Source of the DNA: Hyphomicrobium sp.
GTDB lineage: Bacteria > Pseudomonadota > Alphaproteobacteria > Rhizobiales > Hyphomicrobiaceae
Length of the DNA stretch: 64,000 bases
Assembly: GCA_021732485.1 (NCBI GenBank)
Contig: JAKFUV010000001.1
Coordinates: 1-64,000 of the forward strand
Direction of reading: 5' to 3'
Positions 10,145-18,620 of this stretch are shown piece after piece (within the stretch, counting starts at the first letter, position 1; every line of letters starts with the position of its first letter). The translations under genes were made by a program, and so were the position numbers. Below the pieces are notes generated by a model. It was not told the DNA's origin, did no database searches, and saw nothing but the letters and a program-made list of their open reading frames with translations.

Positions 10145-10339
10145 CGCATCCAAATTAGCGACCGCTGCCCCGTCAACAACAACCGTGTCTGACTTTAAAA
10201 CATATACCGCTCTTGCTTTCGTAGTGGGATGCCTAAAGAAAATTTCGTTCGGGAGGTCTCCCGGCATTTCTTTTCCAAGATCATACACCAGAATATACGG
10301 TCCACCCAGAATTGGCCGTTCACTAGCCTTCTTACCCAT
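10130..10339 (-). CDS. Small hypothetical protein
   Basis: This 69-residue protein opens with MGKKASERPILGGPYILVYD and ends by overlapping the tail of the convergent membrane-protein gene by 15 bases. The ATG at 10339 is chosen because GGAGGAG lies six bases upstream; an earlier in-frame start would place the ribosome-binding site inside the gene. No signal peptide, membrane helix or recognisable motif is present, and I cannot assign a function. Confidence 0.55.
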   Translation of the reverse strand: MGKKASERPILGGPYILVYDLGKEMPGDLPNEIFFRHPTTKARAVYVLKSDTVVVDGAAVANLDALPSR

Positions 10340-10455
10340 ATCAATCTCCTCCAATGGGATCACACAATCAGTTCGGTTGAACTATAGATTGCGACAAACC
10401 GCCGTCGCTAAAGCTTCCCAAAATTATATTTCCGCGCAGGCCGGACGCTCATGCG

Positions 10456-10482
10456 AAAAAAAGACCCCGGATTGCTCCGGGG
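10456..10482 (-). terminator. Rho-independent terminator of the leftward mobile-element block
   Basis: On the minus strand a seven-pair stem (CCCCGGA/TCCGGGG, four-base loop) is followed by TCTTTTTTT. It lies about 110 bases past the last leftward gene of the block that starts at 16745. Confidence 0.85.
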
Positions 10483-10593
10483 CCAAGGTCTGACTGACAA
10501 ACTCTATGCTGATGCGCCATGAGGGAGCCGCATACCGTGTAACGGCAAAGCGGCTCCCCGCGCGCGCGGCTGGTTTACCCGCAGACCGCCACT

Positions 10594-11118
10594 CTAGGCG
10601 GCCACGCCAAAACCGGATTCTGGAAACGGAAAGGGATAAGGCGGGATGATGGGCGAGCATTTTGTCCGGGACATCAGCTTGTTCTTCACCCGCTCCGACG
10701 CGTGCGCGCGCTCATCGATACGCTGCTGATTGAAGGCTCCGTCCTTGCGGCGGGAATCCAGAATGTAAAACGGGATGACGCTGGTTAGTAGCGCCCCGCC
10801 GAATAGCCACACCGAGCAAAACCGCTTACCCTCGCCCTCATCCGCGCTCTGCTCAATACTTTCGATGCTGGACGCAGGCACGTAACGATTATCGCCGATA
10901 TCGACAAATGCCGTGCGCTCCAGCAAGGTCTCAAACGCGACCGGCATCACGATCCGTTTTGCCGATTTCTTGCGCATGACGATAATCGCAGCATGCCTGG
11001 CGGCCTGAATGCATCCGTCCCGATCCATCCCCAGCGCTTCGCTTTCGCGCACTTTGCGGATGTAGAGAATATCGCTCATCCGCACTTTAATCCCCTTATT
11101 CACACGTAAATATTCCAT
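10594..11118 (-). CDS. Unknown protein sharing the IG-x-RYVP repeat
   Basis: This 174-residue protein starts at the ATG giving MEYLRVNKGI, after AAGGGGA on the minus strand. It contains one clear copy of a motif seen several times in the next gene upstream, FVDIGDNRYVPASSIESI at about residues 86-103. A hydrophobic segment follows (about 115-132, VWLFGGALLTSVIPFYIL), so it is probably anchored in the membrane with the repeat in the cytoplasm. The C-terminus is Pro/Phe-rich. It is the last gene before the terminator of the coupling-protein block. I do not recognise a named family. Confidence 0.65.
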   Translation of the reverse strand: MEYLRVNKGIKVRMSDILYIRKVRESEALGMDRDGCIQAARHAAIIVMRKKSAKRIVMPVAFETLLERTAFVDIGDNRYVPASSIESIEQSADEGEGKRFCSVWLFGGALLTSVIPFYILDSRRKDGAFNQQRIDERAHASERVKNKLMSRTKCSPIIPPYPFPFPESGFGVAA

Positions 11119-11203
11119 GTTCAAAATCCCCTTTTGTTCAGAAGGCGCCGCCTGACAACGGCCCGCCAGGCGGCGCCGGCTTCTGCTCCTCTTCGTGGTT
11201 GCG

Positions 11204-12325
11204 TTACGCCAAATCCAGACCCAGCGCGTCATCCGGCGCCGGTGCGACCCCCGACGCACCGAGCGCTTTCTCACATCGCTGCTTGATCTGTTCCGGCGTG
11301 GCAGGGCTCAGCGCCATGCCATTGATCAAGGCCACACTGGACTTCCATGCGCGCTGGACATCGTAGCCGGCATCCGATAACGAGGATCGCTCGTCCTTCG
11401 AAAACGCCACAACTTTGTCCTGTGCGATGTTGGCAGCGGGCACATAGCGGTCATATCCGATATTGACGGCCTGGGTGGCGGCCTTCAGCTCATCCACGCT
11501 CTTGGTCGACAGCGCCGTGCCATTGCCATTCGCCATCGTGAATTTCGTCACGAAGCGATTGGCCTTGATCCCTTCTCGCGCCTGCGCCAAACGCGCCTGA
11601 TCTTCATCCGTGAACGGGCCGAAGAATTTGACGTTTTGACGGATCACGTAATCCTTCTCGCCGATATCGACGAGTTCCAGCCCCTGACTGCGCAGCTCCA
11701 CAACCGTGAGCCTCGTCAGTTTAGGCCGGTCTTCTCCCTGCAAGGTCACCTGCCCGCGGAAGCCTGCCGCATCAATGTTGTAGCGACTGGAAATCCGGCT
11801 GCGATCGTCGTCGGACAGCTCCGAGACTTTTTTGATATTCATCACGTGCACAGCCGCGCCATCGCCAATGTCGATGAAGCGCATCCCGCGCTCATTGAGC
11901 TCATTGATCGATTTGACAGCCCAGAACGATCCAAGCTCTTTAGTCAGGACGACGCGCGTCTTGAACTTTGCCGTGTCAGAAGCATTGGCCTGATCGGCGA
12001 AGATTTTCTTTTGCTCCGCCGTAATCGGCTCAAGGCGCATGATGTTATTGCGCACGGCATATTTGCCGCCACCGACATAAACGAGTTGGCACTCATTCGA
12101 GCGAAGATCCTTGACGCTCTCGCGGACATAAACCGGGTCGGGTCTTCCAGCTACGAAGATTTTGGTCTGAAACGGAGGTGCTTTGTCCTCGACCGCATTG
12201 GTGTTGACGATCTGCAGAAAGCGAATGCCCGAAAGCGGAAGCTCCGTCCGGGATCCATCCTCAAGCGTCGCCGACAGAGCCTTGGCTTTGACGCTCGCAT
12301 TGCTTTTATTTACGTTGATATTCAT
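11204..12325 (-). CDS. Multi-repeat protein of unknown family
   Basis: This 373-residue soluble protein is built mostly of a degenerate repeat of about 65-75 residues. The core is (V/I)(D/N)IG-x-x-x-YV-x-x-x-NI, then FT/LS-x-(E/D)(E/D)-x-x-x-L. Copies can be seen around LVYVGGGKYAVRNNI, FIDIGDGAAVHVMNI, LVDIGEKDYVIRQNV and AVNIGYDRYVPAANI. The start is well supported by AGGAG. The neighbour at 10594-11118 has one copy of the same core. A 225-base AT-rich gap with a dyad precedes it, so it may have its own promoter. The function is unknown; a scaffold or nucleic-acid/peptide-binding array is a guess. Confidence 0.75.
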   Translation of the reverse strand: MNINVNKSNASVKAKALSATLEDGSRTELPLSGIRFLQIVNTNAVEDKAPPFQTKIFVAGRPDPVYVRESVKDLRSNECQLVYVGGGKYAVRNNIMRLEPITAEQKKIFADQANASDTAKFKTRVVLTKELGSFWAVKSINELNERGMRFIDIGDGAAVHVMNIKKVSELSDDDRSRISSRYNIDAAGFRGQVTLQGEDRPKLTRLTVVELRSQGLELVDIGEKDYVIRQNVKFFGPFTDEDQARLAQAREGIKANRFVTKFTMANGNGTALSTKSVDELKAATQAVNIGYDRYVPAANIAQDKVVAFSKDERSSLSDAGYDVQRAWKSSVALINGMALSPATPEQIKQRCEKALGASGVAPAPDDALGLDLA

Positions 12326-12347
12326 TATAGCGTTTCTCCTGTGTATA

Positions 12348-12382
12348 TTATTATGAAATATATTTAGATATTTTCATAATAA
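12348..12382. promoter_or_regulatory. AT-rich inverted repeat upstream of the repeat-protein gene
   Basis: TTATTATGAAA (12348-12358) and TTTCATAATAA (12372-12382) form a perfect 11-base dyad with a 13-base spacer, just upstream of the gene starting at 12325. This has the layout of a repressor operator within the promoter. The remaining bases to 12550 are AT-rich with no gene that I can support. Confidence 0.5.
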
Positions 12383-12550
12383 AGCACCGGATCGCAATTT
12401 ATTTCAGTGATTAAATTTTCAAAGGGCCGATAGCAGCGGGTTTCGCGATGACGTAATTGGCATAAATATTATAATAGTTGACAAGCCATATTGGTATTTT
12501 ACGGCATAAGGTCAAAAGTATTGCTTGGTGTCGGGATAATGTAGCGATTA

Positions 12551-12874
12551 TCAGTTCAAATTCCGCCAATGGACCCAGACGACCACGGGACAATCCGGTC
12601 CCATTTTCGTCACGGGCTGCCAGCCAACATAATCGCAACGATGATACACGCGGTACGCTCCCTCACCGGAGTAGCGGTAATTCATCAACAGATGCGGAAC
12701 GCCCCAATGATAAAACATCACGCCCAGTCCGGCGAGGATTACCGGCCGTGCGCCGATCCCCATGCCTGACAGCGCCAGAGATTCCTTGAGCGTACGCCAC
12801 CACGCGCGCCGCAGCGATCCTTTCGGCTTTGCTGGATCTTCAGGTTCCGGAAAATTGATCAATACTCTCGCCAT
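12551..12874 (-). CDS. Small membrane-associated protein next to the coupling protein
   Basis: The start codon overlaps the stop of the coupling-protein gene (TGATG), so translation is coupled. The 107 residues hold an amphipathic, positively charged N-terminus, one likely membrane helix at about 40-60, and a Trp/Tyr-rich C-terminal half with two cysteines (RCDYVGW, GPDCPVVVWVHW). The position next to a VirD4-like ATPase suggests a role in DNA transfer. I know no named homologue. Confidence 0.65.
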   Translation of the reverse strand: MARVLINFPEPEDPAKPKGSLRRAWWRTLKESLALSGMGIGARPVILAGLGVMFYHWGVPHLLMNYRYSGEGAYRVYHRCDYVGWQPVTKMGPDCPVVVWVHWRNLN

Positions 12875-14571
12875 CAGAAGATCACCTCCTTACGTCCCTT
12901 CAGGCGCTTGCTGCCGTAGCGCGTATTGATTGCAAATTGCGACCGCATCGGCTCGCACCGCTCGTAGCCGGGCAGGCTTGTGAGCATCACGCGTTCCTGC
13001 TTGTAGATCACGATCGCGCGCTTCTCCCGGCGCACCATATCCGGCGTCAAAACCGGCCGCTGTGCCAGCGAACGGCTTTCGGATATGCCGTCCTGCGCGC
13101 CCTGCCCCATCGCATAGGACGAGCTGAGCGCATTTTGCTGGCCGACCAGATCGCTCACCTTGCGCGCTTCTTCATAGGTGGTGAGGCCGAAGAAGATCTT
13201 CATGTCCGAGTTATCGAGAATGATCTGCGAGCCCTCATTGCCCCAGGTCGCCTGCATTTGGGCCCGCGATTGGCAGATGTTGACAACATGGCCGTTTCCA
13301 TCGCCGCGCAGGATTGTCATCTGCTTGGGCAGATCCTTGACGACGAAGTTAGCGGCTTCATCATTGATGAATAGCCAGCGTTGCGGCGAGGGATCCCGCT
13401 GAAGCTCCAGCAGCATGCAGGAGTTGAGCATCGCGCCGAAGGGCTCGAATACGAGCCGACGCGAGCTGTCGAAGTGATTATAGATCGTAAGTTGGCGGCC
13501 TTGAGCGTCCTTGTATTTGAGATCGCGGTAACGAAAAGTCGAGCGCTCCGTCAGCTTGTGCAAAATCCCGGAGCGGGCATAGGGCGCCATCGCCTGCTTG
13601 GCGACATTGACGTATTCCTGAAGCCCCTTCTCTGTCTTCTGCGCCATGCCAAGCATGCCGCGCGCGATGATCGCCAGATCGCCGCTCAGTGCAGTTTCTT
13701 TCGCGAGTTCTTCGCACAGCGCCAGCATCATATAGATGTCGGTCACCAGCGATTGCACCGTGCCGAGATTGGCCGATGCCGGATCCTTTACGATCAGGCC
13801 CACCATCGCGAGGATAATCAGATCCCGACCGCCCTGCCGCCAGTACGAATTACGTTCGTCCTTGGGCTCCGGGATCAGCGCTTGTGCGATAATGCGCGCA
13901 TCGGTCAGCACATCCTGACCGCCGGCCGCCATCCCGTCTTTGAGGATATCAAGCGGGTTGTAGCTGTGAGCGCCTCCCGCAGCCAGTCGGATAATGCGAT
14001 GGTTGAAGCGCTGCGCCCGGAAGGAGGCGGTCACGTCATAGTTTTCTCCTTTTACATCCGTCACCACGGCCGGCTCGTCATTGAGGCCAAGCAGGATGAA
14101 GACGATGTTGCGATTCTTGCCGGCACCGGACGGCGCCACGACCAGCATATGCGTCGCCGGCAGCTGCAGCGCGTGCCGACCCACAATACCGCAATAAAAT
14201 TTGACGACCGGAGGGTTCGCGCGAAGAAAAGCTGGAACTAGCGAGGACCCTTCGATGAGACGGGCCTCTTCCATGTCCCGCACCGTGGCGATGCGAGCAG
14301 AATGCGTCGACTCTTTCGGACGCTCAGCATCCACCGCCTTTTTAAGGCGCGTTCGGAACCGAAATGCCGCCGCCGCCAATAGGCTCGTCCAATAGCCACC
14401 AAGTCCCAAGCCGCCGATTTCAGCGCCCGGCACGAATTCCGGAGGGATAAGCGCCCATACCCACTCTTGCGGCCATGCATAGGCAAGCCCCGTCAGCCCG
14501 ACGAGGGCTGCGGGAACCGGAGATGAGGCTTTTCGCTGGTCATTGCCGCCTGCGCCTTTGCTGTGACTCAT
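12874..14571 (-). CDS. VirD4/TraG-type coupling ATPase
   Basis: This 565-residue type IV coupling protein would link the relaxase-DNA complex to a secretion channel. N-terminal helices lie at about residues 20-45 and 50-72. The Walker A region is APSGAGKN (146-153), followed by VVTDVKGENYDVTA, which matches the VLDxKGE segment of the family. The Walker B-like segment is WLFINDEAANF, and the CQSRAQMQATWG region is the usual late ATPase motif. I place the start at MSHSKGAGGN because longer versions run into the upstream gene. No VirB-type channel genes are visible in the window, so transfer probably depends on a channel encoded elsewhere. Confidence 0.85.
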   Translation of the reverse strand: MSHSKGAGGNDQRKASSPVPAALVGLTGLAYAWPQEWVWALIPPEFVPGAEIGGLGLGGYWTSLLAAAAFRFRTRLKKAVDAERPKESTHSARIATVRDMEEARLIEGSSLVPAFLRANPPVVKFYCGIVGRHALQLPATHMLVVAPSGAGKNRNIVFILLGLNDEPAVVTDVKGENYDVTASFRAQRFNHRIIRLAAGGAHSYNPLDILKDGMAAGGQDVLTDARIIAQALIPEPKDERNSYWRQGGRDLIILAMVGLIVKDPASANLGTVQSLVTDIYMMLALCEELAKETALSGDLAIIARGMLGMAQKTEKGLQEYVNVAKQAMAPYARSGILHKLTERSTFRYRDLKYKDAQGRQLTIYNHFDSSRRLVFEPFGAMLNSCMLLELQRDPSPQRWLFINDEAANFVVKDLPKQMTILRGDGNGHVVNICQSRAQMQATWGNEGSQIILDNSDMKIFFGLTTYEEARKVSDLVGQQNALSSSYAMGQGAQDGISESRSLAQRPVLTPDMVRREKRAIVIYKQERVMLTSLPGYERCEPMRSQFAINTRYGSKRLKGRKEVIF

Positions 14572-14641
14572 CGCCGGATCTCTACCGCCTGTGATTTCCA
14601 AAACATGATGGACGGACTTCGCATCGATCGCCTGTCGATGC

Positions 14642-15367
14642 TCAGCTTGCCGCGTCGGGAAAGCTGCATAGCTTTCGCGCTTCCTCGACATCGGAAGCGC
14701 TGAAATTGCCGGCTTCAAGCACGGACGCGGACGGACTGCCGCCACTGGCAGCCCCGCCGGGCAAACGTGATCCCAGATCGAGCTGTGCGCGAACACCAGA
14801 GCCCATCGTGAAGTGCACGTAGCACCACGACTTGGTCCATTCCTGACTCTGGACGAAGGATTTGTATTCAACCCCTGTCGTCACGCTTAGACCGCGCGTC
14901 CAGGGCTTTTCCGAAAACAGCGTGAACGATGTCGATGTCCGCTCGATCTGCTCCAGCTTGGCGAGCTGCGCCTGAAGCTCAGAGCGCGCCTGACCGATCT
15001 GCGCCTTCTCGCCTTCTAGAAGTTCGCGGCGCTTTTCCAGCGCCGCAACTTCGTCCGAGCGCTTCTGGATCGTTGCATCCAGTTCGCGTTCTTTGTTATG
15101 GAACTCCAGTTCGCGGGCGCGCTTTTGCTCCTCGTAGACGCTCTCCATCTTATGCAGCCCATCCTGCAAACGCTTGGTGAAGCAGGCGTCGTCACCCTGC
15201 AACGAAAGACCCGTCCAGCACCGCACCTCCTGCCACATCGGATCCGCCGGCGCCGTGCTGGCGATATTGAAGAGCACGATCGCGCCGACACTGGCGGAAA
15301 TGGCGCCGACTGCACCCAGCGTCAGAAGATCGACAGCGCCTGAGATTAAATGTCCTGCTTTACCCAT
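14642..15367 (-). CDS. Membrane-anchored coiled-coil protein
   Basis: This 241-residue protein has one N-terminal membrane helix (about 10-37) and two cysteines near 50 and 60. A long coiled coil (about 65-140) is rich in Glu/Lys/Arg, with heptads such as ERELDATIQKRSDEVAALEK. A globular C-terminal part (about 145-200) contains WCYVHFTMG and a Gly/Ser linker. AAAGGA precedes the ATG. It lies between a polytopic membrane protein and the coupling ATPase in the same block, so it may be part of the transfer apparatus. The family is unknown to me. Confidence 0.7.
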   Translation of the reverse strand: MGKAGHLISGAVDLLTLGAVGAISASVGAIVLFNIASTAPADPMWQEVRCWTGLSLQGDDACFTKRLQDGLHKMESVYEEQKRARELEFHNKERELDATIQKRSDEVAALEKRRELLEGEKAQIGQARSELQAQLAKLEQIERTSTSFTLFSEKPWTRGLSVTTGVEYKSFVQSQEWTKSWCYVHFTMGSGVRAQLDLGSRLPGGAASGGSPSASVLEAGNFSASDVEEARKLCSFPDAAS

Positions 15368-15434
15368 GTGATAATCCTTTCAACCGATGACCGTTTCCGG
15401 TCCTGATGCAAAATGTGGAAGGGGATGCGCGCGT

Positions 15435-16745
15435 TTAAGCGCGCATCTTCTTTTTCTTTGTCGTGGTCACCTCAGTGTCGTCGGCAACCGCCGCACCGAT
15501 GTCTTCGTCCTTGCGGCGAATCTTCTCGAGACCATGGATGCCAAGGAAAATCAGCGCCCATACCGCGAACAGATCGATGCCGATCGCCAGCGCGAGCGCC
15601 GGCTTGAAGTTATGCTTGTGATCCCACACGACCTGCGAAAGCGACGCGGTCACCACGAGCGATCCCGAAAGACCCTCCACACCTTGCAGATCGTCGATGA
15701 TCTTGCGCAGGGCGGCCGCGATAGTTTCCATGTCGCCGCGCGTCTGTTCGATGGCCGCCGCCTGACGCGCGCCCACCTTGGATCCGTCGGTCGGCATAAC
15801 CGAGACCGCCGATTCTACAGCCGCCAGCGTGGAGCGCACCATTTCGCCAAGGCCCGCAGATTTCATGGCGCCAATCAGACTGCGCAGCTCAGATGCCCCG
15901 GCCATGAACGCCGCTTCACGCTCGAAGATATTGATGTCGCGCTTGTTCACCACGGCGGAGATGTCACGGAGTTTCTCGCGCATCTTCAGCGCATCGGCAT
16001 CAGCCTTCTCGATCGCTGTACGGATCTCGCTTGCGCCCGTGTTGAGAACGGCGGCAGCGCCTTCGAGCGACTGCGATACCGGTCCCGTGCCGCGCGCGCC
16101 GGTTGCGCCGCCGCCGTTGGCCTCGGAGTCACCGCGCACCGAAAATCCCGCAGCTTTAGACGCCATCGCCGTCGGCATGCCACGCGCATTTTTGATCTGT
16201 TGCGTGGCCTGTTCGACTGATTTCTCCAGCTTGTCGACCGCCGCATTCAGATGCATCTCAAGCGCCGGGATGCCCGTCGTCGACATGAAGGCGTACCAAG
16301 ACGAAGTGCCAACAGCCCACAGGCAGAATGCGAAAATGCAAAACCAGCCGGCGACATAGCTCGACGCCCGCTCCATTGTTGTGGAGAGCTTCGAGGCCAT
16401 CAGGAAGCCGATATAAATGCACAGCGACAAGCCGAAGGAGACGCTGACCGACATCAGCCAGTATGGAAGCGACGGACCGTAAAAGCGCACCAGCTCCTGG
16501 TACAATCCCTTCTGCACCATCTCCGCCGTCAGGAAGACGGCCGTGAGGCATCCGAGTTCGGCAAGCTTGGCGGATACGCTATGCGCGCGCGAACGTTTGC
16601 TACGGCGCTCCTGCTCGCGCTTTTTCTCTTCAATCTCTTCATCGCTCAGGACATTCACAGCCCAGTTGAACGACGGGTCGCTGTCCTTGCGTCCGAACAA
16701 CGCCTTCAGCCACGAAACTCCAGGCACATAGGTTTTTACAGGCAT
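15435..16745 (-). CDS. Polytopic membrane protein with central coiled coil
   Basis: This 436-residue protein heads the leftward block and has a strong GGAGGG ribosome-binding site. It shows a charged cytoplasmic start, three membrane helices at about residues 58-75, 92-118 and 128-150, a long Ala-rich extracytoplasmic helical region (about 160-365) and a last membrane helix at about 385-410, followed by a Lys-rich tail. The plan is helix bundle, long periplasmic coiled coil, helix. Its place in one operon with the coupling protein suggests an envelope component of DNA transfer, but no VirB homology is evident to me. Confidence 0.7.
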   Translation of the reverse strand: MPVKTYVPGVSWLKALFGRKDSDPSFNWAVNVLSDEEIEEKKREQERRSKRSRAHSVSAKLAELGCLTAVFLTAEMVQKGLYQELVRFYGPSLPYWLMSVSVSFGLSLCIYIGFLMASKLSTTMERASSYVAGWFCIFAFCLWAVGTSSWYAFMSTTGIPALEMHLNAAVDKLEKSVEQATQQIKNARGMPTAMASKAAGFSVRGDSEANGGGATGARGTGPVSQSLEGAAAVLNTGASEIRTAIEKADADALKMREKLRDISAVVNKRDINIFEREAAFMAGASELRSLIGAMKSAGLGEMVRSTLAAVESAVSVMPTDGSKVGARQAAAIEQTRGDMETIAAALRKIIDDLQGVEGLSGSLVVTASLSQVVWDHKHNFKPALALAIGIDLFAVWALIFLGIHGLEKIRRKDEDIGAAVADDTEVTTTKKKKMRA

Positions 16746-17238
16746 TTATTTCCCTCCAACGATACGGCCATAGCCGGATCAAATGGACAGAACTGATTGC
16801 CACCACCAACGGCACGCAAATCGATCTGTCCGATGTGGAGGAACTGGCGCGTTTATCAGCGCACTCAAATGCTGACTGAAAATTTCCGTGCATCGGCTTG
16901 AGCCGTGACGCCTTCATCGGCTTTGATAAGAGCGGCTTCCAAAGATATTCCGGCGCGCTGGCGTCAGGAAACGCGCTTCCGTCCAATGCTTGTCACGGAC
17001 ATATGAGCCGAGACGCTCCATCCCATGACATTAGCCGCGATACACAGCATCAAGGCCTCTGCCTTAAACGTTCCAAGTGCACGCCCATTGTCCATGAGGG
17101 CTTTTGGCGTTGAGCATGAGTGTCATTGCCAGTTCCGCTTTGGCGTTTGCCCCAACTGAACCAACCAGCCTTTCCACGCACTTTATCCGACGCGATCCGC
17201 AAAGCGCGCGGGCTTCAAGATTTTGGGAAGCCGCGCTT
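16746..17238. other. Intergenic stretch, possible gene remnant
   Basis: This lies between the leftward transfer block and the rightward gene at 17361. On the plus strand the frame ending with TGA near 16880 reads plausibly (LIATTNGTQIDLSDVEELAR, then a short tail) but has no start codon, so it may be the tail of a lost gene. I see no other supportable gene. Confidence 0.3.
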
Positions 17239-17276
17239 GCAACGACCTTCCGCACCGGCACCGCGAAGGTCGTTGC
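17239..17276. repeat. Perfect 12-base inverted repeat
   Basis: GCAACGACCTTC (17239-17250) and GAAGGTCGTTGC (17265-17276) are exact reverse complements with a 14-base, itself partly symmetric, centre. It lies 85 bases before the gene at 17361. It could be an attenuator, operator or recombination site. There is no T tract, so it is not a simple terminator. Confidence 0.6.
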
Positions 17277-17360
17277 ATTTGCGCCTCTTGCGCCGGATCG
17301 GCCAAGTGCATGGCTGGATGGTCCAGTCAGACAAAACACAAACGATAAGGAACAATCATT

Positions 17361-17693
17361 ATGACATCTCAAAACGCAACAAGCGCACAGGACAACGACA
17401 AAGGCGCACCGCTCAACTACTTCGAAGGCTTTGTCGTCCGCGAATTCCGCAACGCCGGCAAGAAGGGCAAACGCTGGGTCAAGATCGGCGTCATGTTCCC
17501 GCACGAAAGCGGTGAAGGCTTCAACGCAATCCTCGACGCCAACCCCACAGACGGCGAGATCACGTGGCTCCGGGCTTATTCGAAGCCCAAGAAAGACGAA
17601 GCCGGTTACGATACCGGCACCGGTGAAGTCACTTCCCAGCAGGCCGCCAACGCCGAGGCAAACGCGGCCCCCGCTCCCCAAGAGCAATTTTAA
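17361..17693 (+). CDS. Small hydrophilic protein, unknown
   Basis: This 110-residue protein has an ordered-looking core, LNYFEGFVVREFRNAGKKGKRWVKIGVMFPHE, then GEGFNAILDANPTDGEITWLRAY, and an Ala/Gln-rich disordered tail ending in PQEQF. The acidic, flexible C-terminus ending in a hydrophobic residue is reminiscent of single-stranded DNA-binding-protein tails, but I cannot show an OB fold. AAGGAA precedes the ATG. A strong terminator follows at once, so it is probably a well-expressed one-gene unit of the mobile element. Confidence 0.7.
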   Translation: MTSQNATSAQDNDKGAPLNYFEGFVVREFRNAGKKGKRWVKIGVMFPHESGEGFNAILDANPTDGEITWLRAYSKPKKDEAGYDTGTGEVTSQQAANAEANAAPAPQEQF

Positions 17694-17700
17694 GCTCAAA

Positions 17701-17735
17701 AGGCTCGCCCCTCACAGGGCGAGCCTTTCTTTTTT
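17701..17735 (+). terminator. Strong rho-independent terminator
   Basis: A perfect ten-pair stem (AGGCTCGCCC/GGGCGAGCCT, six-base loop) is followed by TTCTTTTTT. It lies directly after the stop of the gene at 17361-17693. Confidence 0.92.
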
Positions 17736-17755
17736 CGTCAACGAAAAGGCCACCC

Positions 17756-17986
17756 ATGAACCAACTTCGCTATCACACGCTGCTCTCCATAATTCGCGAC
17801 CTTGAAGATCACACCGAGGCCGCCAACGCTCTGGCTTCGCAACTTTTCAACGTCCGCCATGTCCACGAAAGCCTCAGCTCCAGTTCAACCTTTGCGCAGC
17901 TCCATGCCCGTGTGGATGCCTGCCACCGAATTTCCCGGATCATCGCCGTCAAGCTTCCCGAAATTCTTGAAGTCACCTATGAGTGA
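17756..17986 (+). CDS. Small helical protein, unknown
   Basis: The 76 residues, starting MNQLRYHTLLSIIRDLEDH, are predicted to be almost entirely helical, with leucines and isoleucines at heptad-like spacing and many histidines. AAAGG precedes the ATG. It lies between the terminator of the previous gene and the long non-coding stretch before the mobilisation genes. No family is recognised. Confidence 0.6.
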   Translation: MNQLRYHTLLSIIRDLEDHTEAANALASQLFNVRHVHESLSSSSTFAQLHARVDACHRISRIIAVKLPEILEVTYE

Positions 17987-18369
17987 TGGCTCTCTCAGAT
18001 TCTGCTGATTAAGGCCTGTGCGTGAAAAATGCGGCCCGGCCGCAATGCATCTGCCCCGCGCAGATTATCGCGTGGGCACTCATACTACCAAAGCAGCGCG
18101 CGCCCGCGCGCGCTTAGCCGCGTGAGTCAGCGCGCCGTGCATCAGCCGCCGCCGCTATAAGCAAACACTTCAAGCAACACTGAAATCGTGAACAGCCGGT
18201 CCGGCCTTCTGAATTTGCATTCGAGGCCTCTCTTATGTTTCAATACAACGACGATGAGGGCCGATTCTTTTATGTCAAAATTAAACCCGCCTAATGCGCG
18301 TCCATTGGCAGATATCCGGCCCTTTTAAATTGACATAATATTATATTATTGAAACTCTTCTCCGAGTGT

Positions 18370-18386
18370 GCATCATTATATGATGC
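18370..18386. promoter_or_regulatory. Perfect palindrome, likely operator
   Basis: GCATCAT-TAT-ATGATGC is a perfect dyad with seven-base arms, lying about 35 bases downstream of a TTGACA box in an AT-rich stretch. That is a plausible operator position for a promoter reading toward the mobilisation genes. Confidence 0.45.
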
Positions 18387-18428
18387 GAACGAGGAGCGAG
18401 ATGTGTTTTTGCTACGCAAAAACCCCTC

Positions 18429-18480
18429 CCATTCGGGCATAAAACGGGGCTACGCCACCGTTTTCCGCTTATCCGAATGG
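18429..18480. repeat. Nested inverted repeats, oriT candidate
   Basis: The outer arms CCATTCGG (18429-18436) and CCGAATGG (18473-18480) enclose the inner arms AAAACGG (18441-18447) and CCGTTTT (18458-18464). CTTATCC overlaps the start of the right outer arm. Such nested dyads beside a relaxase operon are typical of oriT relaxase-binding sites. Confidence 0.45.
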
Positions 18481-18581
18481 TCGGCATCTCGTGGGGAAAC
18501 CGTCCCGGTTTCCCTCAACCCTTCCAGGGTCGGGCTTGTGCCCGACTGCACACCGGGGCATGTGCCGCCCCCGTCCCCCGC

Positions 18582-18620
18582 AGCGGATTGCTCGCCCCTG
18601 TACTGAGCAACTGATCCGCT
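18582..18620. repeat. Second nested inverted repeat near mobilisation genes
   Basis: The inner arms TTGCTC (18588-18593) and GAGCAA (18605-18610) lie within the outer arms AGCGGA and TCCGCT. It is about 130 bases upstream of the mobC-like gene and may bind the MobC-like protein or form part of oriT. Confidence 0.4.

Noticed and set aside
17064..17699. Long minus-strand open frame opposite the gene at 17361-17693
   Set aside because: Its sequence is Val/Cys/Gly-rich without protein-like order, it runs through the terminator region's neighbour gene, and the plus-strand gene has a good ribosome-binding site and terminator.
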